Source: Monocercomonoides exilis
Taxonomy: Eukaryota > Preaxostyla > Oxymonadida > Polymastigidae
DNA length: 64,000 nt
NCBI GenBank assembly: GCA_001643675.2
Contig: LSRY02000011.1
Coordinates: 1,364,001 to 1,428,000, forward strand
Direction of reading: 5' to 3'
A program made the position numbers and the translations under genes. Shown here piece after piece: positions 11,301 through 20,870 of the stretch (position 1 is its first letter; every line of letters begins with the position of its first letter). The notes under the pieces were generated by a model. It was not told the origin of the DNA, did not search any database, and saw nothing but the letters and a program-made list of their open reading frames with translations.

Positions 11301-13534
11301 CAATCCCCACATGCAACACCTTCAGTCGCCCGCTTGTCACGCTGAACAATGCTGTTGAAGACAAAGAAAGCGAATTCGTCCCAATCACGCTTGCTTCTTT
11401 TCCTTTTCCCACAACATTCATTTTATTTCCCACGCTGATCGTTTCTTGTTCATTTCCATGGTTCCCTTCCATCAGTGAAACAAACAAGCTTGTCTGAATC
11501 GCGTTCTGAGAAACTGCAACACCAATGCTTTTGCATGCGTTTGATTCATTTATTCCGCACAACTCGTTTGTACTGCCTCCATCTGCTGTCACAAGCCTAT
11601 AAAGAATCCCATTTTTCAGCCATTCACTCTTTTCTGTATGCTGATATGACCAAGTATTTGAATATGCATAATTGTATGCATACCCTACCCTCTGAATGTT
11701 TGTGTTCGTGGTGTAACATTCCTTTAAAGGAATTCCAGAGTTCAAATAGTCATTGAAGATATCAACAAACATCAAGTCATGCCCGTATGGTAGATTATTC
11801 AAGCACCTGCATTCGTGGAAGAACAGAAAATAACAAAAAAATCCATCATTGGGTTTTCCTGCTTTTTCAGGTCTAAAATACAATGCTCCCTCTCTCACAG
11901 CAGAACATGAAACAAATTGGATGCTCCTAATTTTGACTTGAACAAGAAAATCATAAATGCACATAGCTGCACCATATGTATCAGAAAGTGAGCATGAAGC
12001 AAAACCACAGTCAAAAATGCATGCGCTCTCTCCTTCTCCATTTTCTGATCCAATACATCCTGTTCCTGAAACCTGAAAATTTTCGATATGAAGCCCTCCT
12101 CCGTAATTAACTGCTTTGCAATTCTGGAAGTCACATCCACTGACTCGAGCACATGATGAAATTGAACGAATGCACATTCCACCTCCAGCCCAGCTTTGTG
12201 CAATGCATGAGTTGAATGTATTATTTATTATCTCAATTGATTCGATTGAACGGCACAAAATTCCTCCTCCAGCATAATGCGCATAACAATCATTGAATGA
12301 ACAATGACTTACTGAAAGTTCTCCGCTCTCCAGATTGTTCATGAAAATTGCTCCACCATTTGAAGTGCAATCAGTGTAATCACGCCCTGATCCAGTTGTT
12401 TTTGATCCGTTCCATTCGCACCAAATGAATGTATTTGCTCCATTATCCGTAATGTTCTGCCTCTCAGGCTTTAATGGAACCTCTGTAGTTCCAGTAATAT
12501 TCACATTTTTTGTCCGGCAACACCCAACAAACGAGGCGTTTGATACAATAATTGATGAAAGCGGTGAATTGATTGATCGGACAATTCCTCCATCATACGC
12601 ATCGCAAACTGAAGAAAACAAGCAGTTATTTATCGAAGTGGTGCTTTCCCAATGGAGCGTTGAAGGAAAGCTTCGAAGCGAGGGGAAAATAGAAACGTTG
12701 AAAAAGATCAGCCTCGAAACGGAAACACTCTCAACGAAAGGAGCGGACAAAAATGGTGAGGAGGATAATGTCATTGAAGAAAAATGAGAAGAGCAAATCG
12801 AAATCCTTCCAAATCGTGGCAAATACGTTTCAATTGGCTTTGGTGCAAAAAGAGGAGGAATTAGAGGGAATTGGGCTTTTGAAGTTTTGAGAGAGACATT
12901 CGCCAATGTTGCACAACTTCCCTTCAAGTCCAATGGCGAAGCCTCGCTTTCCACAATCATGCTGCACCCATCCATCGCAACGACACTCCCTTCCCAAGCG
13001 CAAATAAAAGCATTTTTATCACCAGAGGCCATCGCCATTCCTCTCCAAGTCACTGACGAATTCTTCAAAATTGCACATCCAACGATCTCGCTTCCTCCAA
13101 ATGTGATCCTTTTCCCGTCTGTTGTTAAAAACTCTGAGTTTGCATGGCCATCATATTTCTCCTTGAAACAATCGTCATTCTTCTCTTTTGCTCGCATTTC
13201 CTTGTTTTCCATAAAAATCTGGTTTTCCCCCTCAATTCCTTCGTTGCATGTGCTTCCATGCAGTTCATTTATCTGTACATTTTCTGTAAGTTGTTTCTTA
13301 TGGATTGCTCTATCGAGTGGCGAAACACATTCAAGTGCAGGAATTATTTCGTTTTCTTTTTCTCTTTCTTTCGGAGTTGCGTTATAAACTGTTGCATCAA
13401 TGCACATGCACCTCCGCTGCAATAACAACGCAAACGCAACAAATATCAAAATTATATTGCTTCTATTTCGCATGATATTTTGCTTTTTTAAAACTTTTCT
13501 GAATTCAATAATTATATTAAACATCATTTTGATC
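2839..13534. repeat. Left arm of ~10.7 kb inverted duplication
   Basis: This segment is repeated in reverse orientation at 35,691-46,625. It contains the 5' flank of the tRNA, a 2.5 kb spacer and a complete receptor-like gene. Similarity runs from 4-5 nt beyond the tRNA 5' end to about 60 nt upstream of the receptor start codon (ending at a GATC shared by both arms). The arms are separated by ~22 kb of unrelated sequence. Spacer DNA has small indels and substitutions, while long parts of the gene are almost identical. Confidence 0.9.
5353..13473 (-). CDS. Giant receptor-like protein: beta-helix-type ectodomain, one TM helix, pseudokinase tail (copy A)
   Basis: A single uninterrupted frame of 2,706 residues. 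I start at the ATG at 13,473 (MRNRSN...) because the paralogue aligns there and it opens a clean signal peptide (IILIFVAFALLL). The frame is open further upstream, but that part is poorly conserved. Residues ~150-2,200 are a long ectodomain of irregular repeats: short beta-strand-like segments, many Cys, GGGI/GGGM turns and NxS/T sites. This is the look of right-handed parallel beta-helix (pectin-lyase-like) surface proteins. One hydrophobic helix at ~2,257-2,282 is followed by basic VRWRRAKN. The cytosolic part has a charged coil (SPEEQWRRAEREAEKKNEE), a Ser/Thr/Asp linker and a kinase-like C-lobe with WKAPEL and SIGMMLWECLSLKIPFGEYD. I see no HRD or DFG motif, so it is a likely pseudokinase. 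Surface receptor or adhesin function is inferred from the layout. Confidence 0.88.
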   Translation of the reverse strand: MRNRSNIILIFVAFALLLQRRCMCIDATVYNATPKEREKENEIIPALECVSPLDRAIHKKQLTENVQINELHGSTCNEGIEGENQIFMENKEMRAKEKNDDCFKEKYDGHANSEFLTTDGKRITFGGSEIVGCAILKNSSVTWRGMAMASGDKNAFICAWEGSVVAMDGCSMIVESEASPLDLKGSCATLANVSLKTSKAQFPLIPPLFAPKPIETYLPRFGRISICSSHFSSMTLSSSPFLSAPFVESVSVSRLIFFNVSIFPSLRSFPSTLHWESTTSINNCLFSSVCDAYDGGIVRSINSPLSSIIVSNASFVGCCRTKNVNITGTTEVPLKPERQNITDNGANTFIWCEWNGSKTTGSGRDYTDCTSNGGAIFMNNLESGELSVSHCSFNDCYAHYAGGGILCRSIESIEIINNTFNSCIAQSWAGGGMCIRSISSCARVSGCDFQNCKAVNYGGGLHIENFQVSGTGCIGSENGEGESACIFDCGFASCSLSDTYGAAMCIYDFLVQVKIRSIQFVSCSAVREGALYFRPEKAGKPNDGFFCYFLFFHECRCLNNLPYGHDLMFVDIFNDYLNSGIPLKECYTTNTNIQRVGYAYNYAYSNTWSYQHTEKSEWLKNGILYRLVTADGGSTNELCGINESNACKSIGVAVSQNAIQTSLFVSLMEGNHGNEQETISVGNKMNVVGKGKEASVIGTNSLSLSSTALFSVTSGRLKVLHVGIDHNATRSSSPSVFVMSGDSGELSLEDVVIFSSAAEGGSAISASVFVVALRQLKMSDVEIKNMEVAQPLFSELFMEGSASGESVLSNVTVRNVNRTGGNGVVMAKSVQEGETFVVQNISIENCLCEEGSGGGICVCLAGDGEVVVNGACAIDGCEAVNVEGKGGRGGGLFVEMESEGCGLTIGQNVEFSKVKENVASYGKDVFVSCSSGILLESKVNTNTFEFFDSTSTPSDVLRLSGSEDGKEDEVIPLFVYLCSIGSKLIVDGSEEGSLNHGYCGFEKFGCLTIDYCANNRVDSSIHEIEVVSSSSIKGEMQVTSFEVSISGKATSAKEEGMRVEVSDEGEKNRNYLIECTRPFEMNRLLFALNEEMNGRRSVFIHSSSSTITITSCSVSFTDNLLIDGMIEFNVINIDGGTLIVNGFVMEGPVTMNGKSPITMTNGMELEILNSRVSEVEVTCGNGGGCLNFEIKEGGSTKIEECNLSSVCSGGNGIKGGGIMISVGNGGSLEMKNVKFDGCEVPSIDKEEGGRGIGGGMFVRFAEEMGSTVLEGMIFEGCNAWKGKKMFISGWDLSEIVNKEKFKWEMSSEELGSLDELCGWERKTTGEERYVIPLVVYLWRNWSRNGFVSKEKGGDFSGCGYSEAPCSSIDHLVSLRYATLETEESKIIVSGSGLLRSSISFSSSSSSSSNTPVVKVEGEEKGRILRVSEMDAEGDEESMIASDIHLSFENLSFNLPSELGKHSSLIHSGSSPSSSATLSIMSCLFVCEDQLRETKYCVLKACRGCIVIEECVLSQFTLEKGFLEFTPEVEVIDVVNTTLTNTSISGRSLISLEEETQSNRLSERGIRNTKTMIRMNNSTFTNITSEENRVCVVCVDSFSVGVECVMEGCVLTKCTSMRSEEGGGVKMCLKSGESDLKVSGCSFVMCECSTGFGRGGGMMIDALDPNVEANPKTAPPLRLKMENIRFVMNEAFVGKDVFINCFSIAEQVNETLFVLDFNQDALKSNNSICGRDDVDKVDVDLIPLITFYYSAQVFLSVYGNDNRQCGAQSNPCRSVSCSVKHIEKNLMNVLWIDGECVIGGECEIGDVRMNSMMRTPATIQFNKEIEEIGNERSVAVFVNECIVEKCRFVFGEMFEGNQESILKEKNGRLEISVCIFSSLAMDLVMKNTIVSVESGELKMSETSFSGIRSTVSLLSFCSEGRVEMFEISISNIECEGDSIVVGGKAEVEMKEITANNISLMKGGSAMKIEGAEEDVSVLNCSFEKCTNSKEKGNMIQIREGRAVRIEACAFDGEGNGEWKRKRNGKMNRKEICGWNGSLITGENSNVEMRETTIKNSRNGGIWISGGSLNIEKGEFENNNPSIEGYPSLRRNVICTGNGELNVVSVKGGDGWERNTSLWMLNEGCSFEGIVSERDSSFFIPVLESVEAIEETERMKLKFKGFLLIPCNLSFSAVKRKGEEKEIEHYDFDSNGFLSEREVEGSVAKDLISSCGDEIEVSVHVLFGRSESPSSTNSIILKNKSEIEQKGDERIAEGGKKEKTFWPIIVIVLVMILLIVLIVSIIVTVRWRRAKNENKDLRELMNDSVKKDPKLIEMVTMEMSPEEQWRRAEREAEKKNEENMKKRAYDKTLGHSESSEHLLSESGSTEYILGKDSDKIPEWMLEKVDEEEETRKRTPSPSVTSTSTTDSDSTFVRGEDLCPTTSSMSNLVDAMACSSPHEKLIVDLRDSLFMLLHGRNEKKEMAIGSLQEREVTAAQVLFWVANGAIHSFDEMENPLQSLSSLSPHIVLFSEHMVICIVMHSDLLSDDDSDSSSISSSTVITSASDDGDDESDSLPSSAFEEEDSFKKECLRWKAPELQMNKKMEATKESVAFSIGMMLWECLSLKIPFGEYDAEIAGQKISNGERPSLECVSESRLHNLVLSCLSQKVESRPTLLDVKKELFGMYGKGGWVMTMTDAMDVVPVRINNGSGRMEGSEVSKEILLVEEKKE

Positions 13535-14381
13535 TTTTTCTATTTTTTTTTGTGAAATGTTTCTGGTGATATCTTTTTAGAAAAAAATGATATAAATACA
13601 ATTGTTCACAATCATTGTCTTTTTCAAATTTTAAGAATTTTGAAGTTCTTTTGTTAAAAAAAAAACACTTTATTACTTAAATTGCATCTTTTCTGCTCAT
13701 GGACGTGCAAAGTGTGGGGATTGTTGAATTAAAATTTTAACAAAAATGCGTTATGAAAAGGAATAAATATATTCTGCTGAGTATCTTTCTTTTCATATTA
13801 TTATTCCATTTTATATTTGAAGAAAGAAATTCGATAACGTTGAATAGTTGTTCAAGCATAAATTTCGTTCTGAAGCTTTTTTGATGTTTCATGTTAAAAA
13901 TGTTCGAAATAATATTTAATTAAATTAAGGAAGTTTTTGATGAATGTGAATGACTCAATTTACAAAATTTTTTCTCCTTTGGAAATAAATGTGAAACCCA
14001 AGAAATTGCGGATTATTTATGATGAGTGTTCAAATTTTTCAATCAGTCAAGGATCCTCACAAAACATTTTTGAATTTTATCTTCAGGTGTTTTCAATGAC
14101 CATGAAAAGCATTTAATGCGTTGTCATCTCATTAAAAAGAAAGGCAAATGTTTTTTGAAAACAAATTTTACAAAACAAATTGATTGATAAATAATATTGT
14201 TTATTTTGAAAATTCAATCACATATTTTTAAATGCTTTCATTTGAAAGATTATTTCTAGTCAAACCCATTACAATATATATATATGCTGGAGAGTGTTAT
14301 CTGTTCAAAAAAGTCTTATTTCAAAAAAGAGTCCGCATATAATTTTCAAGGCGGATATACTGTAAAATAGGAAGAAATTAG
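13535..14381. other. AT-rich intergenic region between divergent genes
   Basis: This 0.85 kb separates the receptor gene (minus) from the PARP gene (plus) and should hold both promoters. I see only A/T runs and an alternating AT stretch (acaatatatatatatg) near 14,271-14,286, about 100 bp before the PARP-gene ATG. No RNA gene or conserved block is recognisable. Confidence 0.5.
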
Positions 14382-17300
14382 ATGAGAAGTTTGTTTGAAT
14401 ATGGAAGTGATTGCTCGATTTTTTCTGAAATGCAACTTTCTGCTTCTTTTGACCGTATGGCAAATGGAAAAACTGTTCAATGGAGCGGAACTGTAATAAA
14501 AATTCTTTTGGACGGATATGTTCTTTTATTGGAGGATTCACAAAATCATCTAATACCAAATCAAGTCTATTTTAAAGTTGACAAAAATGTGGCTGGGAGA
14601 TGGTATGAATCGTTTACGATGGGATTATTAACGTATTTCCAAGGTACTGTGAGGGCATTGAGCCCATCAATCATTGTCGAAGCTATTCCATTTGATTCCA
14701 ACAGAAAGCTTGATATTGTGGATTCTTTTCCTTCGTTTTGTGAACGTTTTATAAAATTAACAAAATCGAACGTTATCAATACATTTGAGAATAATTGGAG
14801 AGGTGAAAAATTAAAACTTATTGGGACCATTTCAGCTGTTGTTGAAAATCACTCTTTTTGCACGAAAGACTTAATTTTGCAATTCAAACTTCATCCTGTA
14901 GAGATGTCAAGTTTGCCACACGCTATAGCACACCATAGAAAATCATATTTCTTGATTTTCCTTTTCAAAAATTTTCCTTTCCCTTTTCTTCTTTTGTCTT
15001 TGTTTCATTTTGAAACTTTTTTTTAGACTCCCTTCGTTTTTTTCCTGAGCCTGTGATGATAATTATTCCGCATGATTCAAAGGCAGAGCAATATTTCTAT
15101 GCGCTGTTGCAAAAGAATGAATGTATGGGTTCTTTGATATGCATAAGAAAGAATTTGATATTATTTTCATATTTATTTATTAATAATCACTTTTTTATTC
15201 ATTTCTTCTTCTTCTTAATAATTTATTGATTATCTAAGCAACCGAAACTGTTGTAGAGATTACGGCTACTTGCTTGAATTGCGAGCCTCAGCATCAATTT
15301 TTGGTGTCTGACGCTATGCTCCTTCAGATACCATTTTCTTCTGGGCATTCTCTGTTGAATAGCTGCATTCCTCCTCCATCTCTTTCATCTCTTCCACATT
15401 CTTCTTCCTCTTCCTCTTCCTCTTCCTCTTCCTCTTCCTCTTCCTATCCCTCTCCCTCTCCCTCTCCCTCTCCCTCTCCCTCTCCCTCTCCCTCTCCCTC
15501 TCCCTCTCCCTCTCCCTCTCCCTCTCCCTCTCCCTCTCCCTCTCCCTCTCCCTCTCCCTCTCCCTCTCCCTCTCCCTCTCCCTCTCCCTCTCCCTCTCCC
15601 TCTCCCTCTCCCTCTCCCTCTCCCTCTCCCTCTCCCTCTCCCTCTCCCTCTCCCTCTTCCTCTTCCTCTTCCTCTCCTTCTTCTTCCCCTTCTTCCACTT
15701 CTCGAATTTCCTCTCTATCGCACAGCCGCTCTACCATCGACACATTGCCACCTCCTCCTCTGCCATCATCAGCATGGTCGTTGCATTTTCGCTCTTCTAC
15801 TCCAACTGCTTCTTCTTCCTCATCTTCCAACAGAGAATCTTCAGATGAAGGTGAAAATAACGTCATTGACAAAAAGAAGAAAGAAAAATTGAGTTGGATG
15901 CAATTATTGAAAACAAAATTGAAAGAGAGGAAGGAGAAATCAAAACTGAGTGAACAAATTGTGGGGCAGATGGGGCTTGAAGAAGAAGATACACATTTGC
16001 CTTTGACATCTTCTTCTTCCCTTTCCTCTTCATCCTCTTCATCATCATCATCATCATCTTCTTCTTCTTCTTCTTCTTCTTCTTCTTCTTCTTCTTCTTC
16101 TTCTTCTTCTTCTTCTTCTTCTTCTTCTTCTTCTTCTTCTTCTTCTTCTTCACATTCTTCTTCTTCTTCTTCTTCCTCTTCTTCCTCTTCTTCCTCTTCC
16201 TCTTCATTAATTCCTTCCTCTTCAAAACAGCCTTCTTCTTCTTCTTCTCCCATTTCCCTCATTCAACAACCCAAAAAGCATGTTCCATCAATTTTTTCTG
16301 ATTCATCAACGAAACGAAACGAAACAATGAAATTTTCAGAAGACAAAAAAGATGACGTGCCAGTTGAGAGGATAAAAAGACCAAAAAGTGCAGATCTGTT
16401 CAAAAGAGAAATAAGAAACGGATTTGTATGCCCTTTAATTTGTCAGGTTTGTATGACAGAAAATGTGCATATGATTATATTTCAGTGGAAATCAACAGAA
16501 TGAATGGATTGAAAAGTTATTATTATTTTGTGCTTATTACTTCAAATTATGTGCTTTTCTTTATTAATTGCATTGTCTATCAGAAATTTTGCGTTTTTTG
16601 TTTAATTTTTTATGTTTATCCCACTGGTTAATTTTTTGCAGTTTTCAAATTTATTTGTTTACAATCTTTGCATTTCTTTTTACTATTTTATTTTTGTTAA
16701 TCAAAATATTTTCTTTTCTTTTTTATCTTTTCTTTTTTCTTTTTTCTTTTTAATTTTCTCTTCTCAAATAAGCTTATGTGTGAGCCTTGTGTAGCCCCAG
16801 ATGGGTGTCTGTATGAAAGATTAGCCATCGAAAGCTTTGTGGAAGAATTTCACATGTCTCCCTCGACATTCGAGCCAATGGACAAGTCATTTGTGAACGA
16901 TGCACTGGTGAAGGAGAAGATATTCAGTATGTGAATATGAATACAATAGATGAGGAGGGAGTAATTCTAGATTTAATAGGGGAAATGACATGTATTGTTA
17001 TGAATTTCTCTTTGAATTGAATTTCATTATGTTATCTTGATGAAACATGATTGATTTGAAATTTTAATAATAATTTTTTATTGTCCTTTAACCTCTGCAA
17101 CTTCTAATGAATATTTATTTGAATGTTATCAAATATTTTTTTTTCTGGATATTTTTCAGTCTATACATCTGAATTTCCACATAGACGTTCAAATTACAGC
17201 GATTACTACAGTCAGAGAGACACAGACAAATGTTTGCAGTTCATTTTTGATAAAGATATATTTTATTTCTGTGATTGTTATTTTTCTTTTAATATATCCA

Positions 17301-19793
17301 TTATCTTTTATTATTATAATTTTTCAAATATGCTCATAAATGCATTCTTGATGAATAATAATGAATGCAAAACTTGACAAAACATTGCATCACTTCAGCT
17401 GCACAGCAGATGAAGAAATACATTTCCATCCACCCAGATGAATTTTTCCCCCACCTTTTCATCCAAAAATACGTCAAAACGCAATTCAAAGAGCTTACAG
17501 AACGCAAACCTGGCTGGAATGTGTACATTCCGAAAAAAGTGTTGAATTTGGTCCCACCAAAAAGACAATATGAATCATACGACGATGGCACAGATACAAG
17601 GCAGCCAAAGGGAGACTACCCAAAAATACCTCCTCTTTCTCGTTTTGGACAGCTGGAGAAAGGAAGGCTGCCTGAAAATGTGGTTCTGTCCAATAGAAAA
17701 CAGAGTGTGGACTTGCTGTTTCCGCTGAAGGGCAAGTTTGTGGTTGTGAAGGAGCATGGGAGACAGCCATGGAGTGTGACAATCAATGGAGAAAACAGAA
17801 GAGTTGGGGCTGATAAAACAGGTTTGGATACATCGAGGGCGGAAGATGAAGACTTTTTTTTAAGTTTTATTTTAAATAATATAAGCTAAATGTAAATTTT
17901 TACACACACATATATGTTTCCCTTTCATTGCTTATTACCTTTCCTTTTCCTTTCTTAATTCTTCCACAGACCCATCTTCTTCCTTCCACAAGATGCAACT
18001 CATTGCAGATGAGTCACGTATGCCCATGTTGTATTACGTGTTCCATTTGTGGAGAGACCCTCTTCCATATGAGTTGTGCAGTCTTCCTTTGCATCTTTTT
18101 TACAATGTGGTTTGATTTTGATGAATAAATGTGATTTTTTTATCATTTATTAATTTATTAATTTTGTTTCCTTTCCTTTCCTTTCTTTCTTTTCCAACTT
18201 TCTTTCTTATTTTTATAAACACTTTCAATTTTATCTCATTCTATATCCAACCAACCTCTTTTCTGTTATCATTCTTCCTCATTTCATCAACAATATCTTC
18301 TTCTCCACTTTCTTCTCTCAATCTCTCTCTCTCTCTCTCCACAGAAAAGCGAAGCCTTCCTTTTCCAAGACCTGAACTGCCGCTTTATTCCATTCTGGTC
18401 GCTTTCCAATGCACAGCGCTGGTTCCGTGCGGAGTTTGCGAATGCGACCGGATTCCGCTTTCCAGTCAACAGCGGCGATGCTCTTTTGGGGGAAGAAGGA
18501 GAAGAAGGAGACGAAGATTTCTGCAGCTGCATTTCAGGATTCAGTGAAAGTGACGAAGAAGGAGGAGAAGATGAAAGAGAAGGTAAAAGAGGGTATGATG
18601 ATGAAGATGAATCAGAAGACATTGACTGGGACGAAGCATACGGGATGGAAATGTTTGTGGTGGCCAAAGAGGAAGAAAGAAAGAGAGAAAGAAAGAAAGA
18701 GCAGAGAGAAGGAGACAACTGGTGGTGCTTTGAGTTTGCATTTGATATGAGAGTGCAGCAGTTCCTGAATGATGTGGTGGCAATGAAGCCAATCACAGAC
18801 ACAGAATTAGCAATACATTTTGATGCAGCAGAGTCAAAGGATGCTTTTTATAGGAAAGAAGGGAGAAAGGCAAAAGCTCTGACACCGTCGCGAATAAGAG
18901 CTGGGTCGAATGTGCTGTCGCTTATCAGAAAACTGCTGGGGACGCAGCGAAAATTGTGGGCGGTGCCTCATTTGTGCTGGAAATTCAACCAGATTTTGGG
19001 GAATGAATACCTCCAGATGGAAGCGCTGACAAAAGAGAATGCGAACCGGCTCATTCCAGACATCACATACAAACTGGTGAACTTGACAATCAACATGGTT
19101 CCTCCTTCAATTGACAGGTTGTTCGTGTGGAACGAAGCTATTCGCACGCAGCTCATCTTCCACGCCTTCAACACACAGCTGGAAGTGCTCAAGAAACATG
19201 ACGATATGTTTGTGCTTATTCAGAACAACATCAACTCCACAAAGAGGCTCACAAACTACCCAAACGCACAAGTGGCTGCTGTCTTCCGCTGCAACCGCCC
19301 CGACGATGAATACCGTTTTGCACCGTGTTCACATCTGCAGAACAGGATGTATCTGTGGCACGGCTCGCCAAATGCGTCGTGGCTGTCTATATTGTCTCAG
19401 GGGCTGCAGCCACCAGGAGATCACAGTGTGACATCGAGGGGAGAGGCAGATAAGCAGAACTATGGTGTGTTCTTTGCAGACATGTATGCGAAGGCGTTGA
19501 AGTACACAATGAAGACAGGGGTGCCTCCTTCGCAGACAGTAACATTGGCTCTGTGTGAGGTGGCACTGGGCGATGAGTATAAGTACGGGACTACTGCACA
19601 GACGAAACGGTACTATCACCACAGAGTGTTTGGCACAATGATACCTGACAAAACGAAGTTTGTGAGGCTGGAAAGAGGGCTGGTTATGCCAATGGATCCA
19701 GAAAATGAAGAGGCAGAGAAGGTGTATAACGAGTATATTGTGCATAAACCGGAGCAGATTATTATCAGATATCTTGTACGTGTTCATTTGTGA
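14382..19793 (+). CDS. U-box / WGR / PARP catalytic-domain fusion protein (8 exons)
   Basis: My splice model uses exons 14382-14910, 15027-15128, 15239-16446, 16773-16926, 17160-17231, 17399-17821, 17970-18109 and 18345-19793, giving 1,358 residues in one frame. The ATG at 14,382 directly follows an in-frame TAG. Residues 1-210 are an unassigned globular region. Exon 3 encodes a ~70-residue Ser-Pro repeat and poly-Ser. A U-box (FVCPLICQ joined across an intron to LMCEPCVAPDGCLYERLAI, then SPSTFEPM) lies at ~604-660. A WGR-like domain follows at ~805-915 (FHKMQLI...LYYVFHLW...NAQRWFRAEF). The PARP domain has LWHGS (His ~1215), GVFFAD (Phe ~1252), KALKY and YNEYIV (Glu ~1339). It would couple E3 ubiquitin ligase and ADP-ribosyl transferase modules. 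Exon 6 could instead end at 17,863. Membership of exons 1-2 in this gene rests on splice phase only. Confidence 0.82.
15448..15656 (+). repeat. (TCCCTC)n hexanucleotide repeat inside PARP-gene exon 3
   Basis: About 34 nearly uninterrupted copies of a CT-rich hexamer encode a Ser-Pro run within the coding frame. It is flanked on both sides by TTCCTC (poly-Ser) repeats. The hexamer keeps frame at any copy number, so length polymorphism would be tolerated. Confidence 0.95.
16008..16210 (+). repeat. (TTC/TCC)n poly-serine repeat
   Basis: Roughly 200 bp of trinucleotide TTC with a few TCA and TCC variants, in frame within the same exon, encodes an almost pure serine tract of over 60 residues. Confidence 0.95.
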
Positions 19794-20305
19794 TTGTAAT
19801 TTTTTTTTAAAAAAAATTTTAATGAACAAATTAAATAGACAACTTTTTAATTAAATAATTATTGGGTAATTTATAAGCCCGAATTTCTTTCAAATGCATG
19901 AGCAATATGTTTATGAAATGCGTGTTGATTTAAAAAAAATTTTTTTAAACATTATTATTGTGAATATTTTCTATTAGCTCATTTTTCACTATTTTTCAAG
20001 ATTGTTTATCTCTTTTGTTTTATTTAACTTTTTTTTTCTTTTTTCCAAGTGGAAAACTGGTGATGGAAGTGATGAAAATATTCATTCACATCTCCCAGGG
20101 TTAATAAAAATGGTTTTTAAAATCAAAATTAAAGAAATGCCCATTATAAAATAAATTTTGCTTAATACAATAATTATTTTTTTGGGTACGAAAAATGTGT
20201 CTATTACAACTTTTCAATTCTTAAAATTTTGTGCTCCAGCTTGAAAGGGAAAAAAAGAAAGAAATATTTGTTTTTTATTGAAAAAGGAAAAAAAGAAAGG
20301 AAAAT
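19794..20305. other. AT-rich intergenic region
   Basis: Sequence 3' of the PARP gene. The first ~400 bases show nothing but A/T runs. From about 20,210 it is homologous to 2,660-2,752, the 3' flank of the other tRNA-Leu. Confidence 0.5.
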
Positions 20306-20690
20306 GCAAGGAGTGGGATTCGAACCCACGCATCCGAAGATACTAGTACCTTAAACTAGCGCCTTAGACCGACTCGGCCATCCTTGCTCAGCTCAAAAAG
20401 TTTTTTCTGCTCTCAATGTCTTTTGTGTTACTTTTTCAAAAACAAACCATATGAAAAAATCTTAAATAAAAAATCACATTTAAAATTCATTTAATGACAC
20501 ACTGTTGTGGAACTAAAAAAACAGAATTTTTCATTTTTATTTTTTTCTTTTATCTCTTTTATCACATGACGGATTTTATTTGTTTTTATAAAGCAATGAG
20601 GTTTTATTTTAATGATAACGTTCAAGTTTTATGTGAGTTCTATTCACCAATTACATCAATAATTATTATGAATCGAAAATCTTTCATTCA
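20210..20690. repeat. Third, truncated copy of the tRNA-flank segment
   Basis: This stretch matches 2,660-3,140 (same orientation) and 46,123-46,625 (reverse). From 20,390 to about 20,790 it is practically identical to the distal end of the right arm and more divergent from the left arm, so the right arm's outer end is more closely related to this copy. Confidence 0.85.
20306..20387 (-). tRNA. tRNA-Leu (anticodon AAG), second copy
   Basis: This 82-nt sequence is identical to the tRNA at 2,753-2,834 and has the same cloverleaf: AAG anticodon, short variable arm and perfect T arm. Both flanks are also similar to those of the first copy, so it was duplicated as part of a larger segment. Two identical genes and one lost site lie within 44 kb. 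Confidence 0.97.
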
Positions 20691-20834
20691 AAGTTGAAAG
20701 GTGAAACAATTTCAAAACTTCAAAAAATCCACAAAAATCAAAGAAAGCTAAAAATAATATTTGTTGTTGAAATTTTAACGATATTTGAAAATTTAACCAT
20801 TTTACATCTCATTTCTGTTTATATTTTGATTTCT

Positions 20835-20870
<36 letters not shown>

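Noticed and set aside
5353-13473. Alternative genetic code (TAA/TAG as Gln, known in one oxymonad lineage)
   Set aside because: Long frames use CAA and CAG for Gln and contain no internal TAA or TAG, and the USP-transposase gene ends at TAA.
15444-16262. 272-codon Glu/Gly minus-strand frame
   Set aside because: It arises entirely from the CT-rich repeats of the PARP-gene exon read in reverse.
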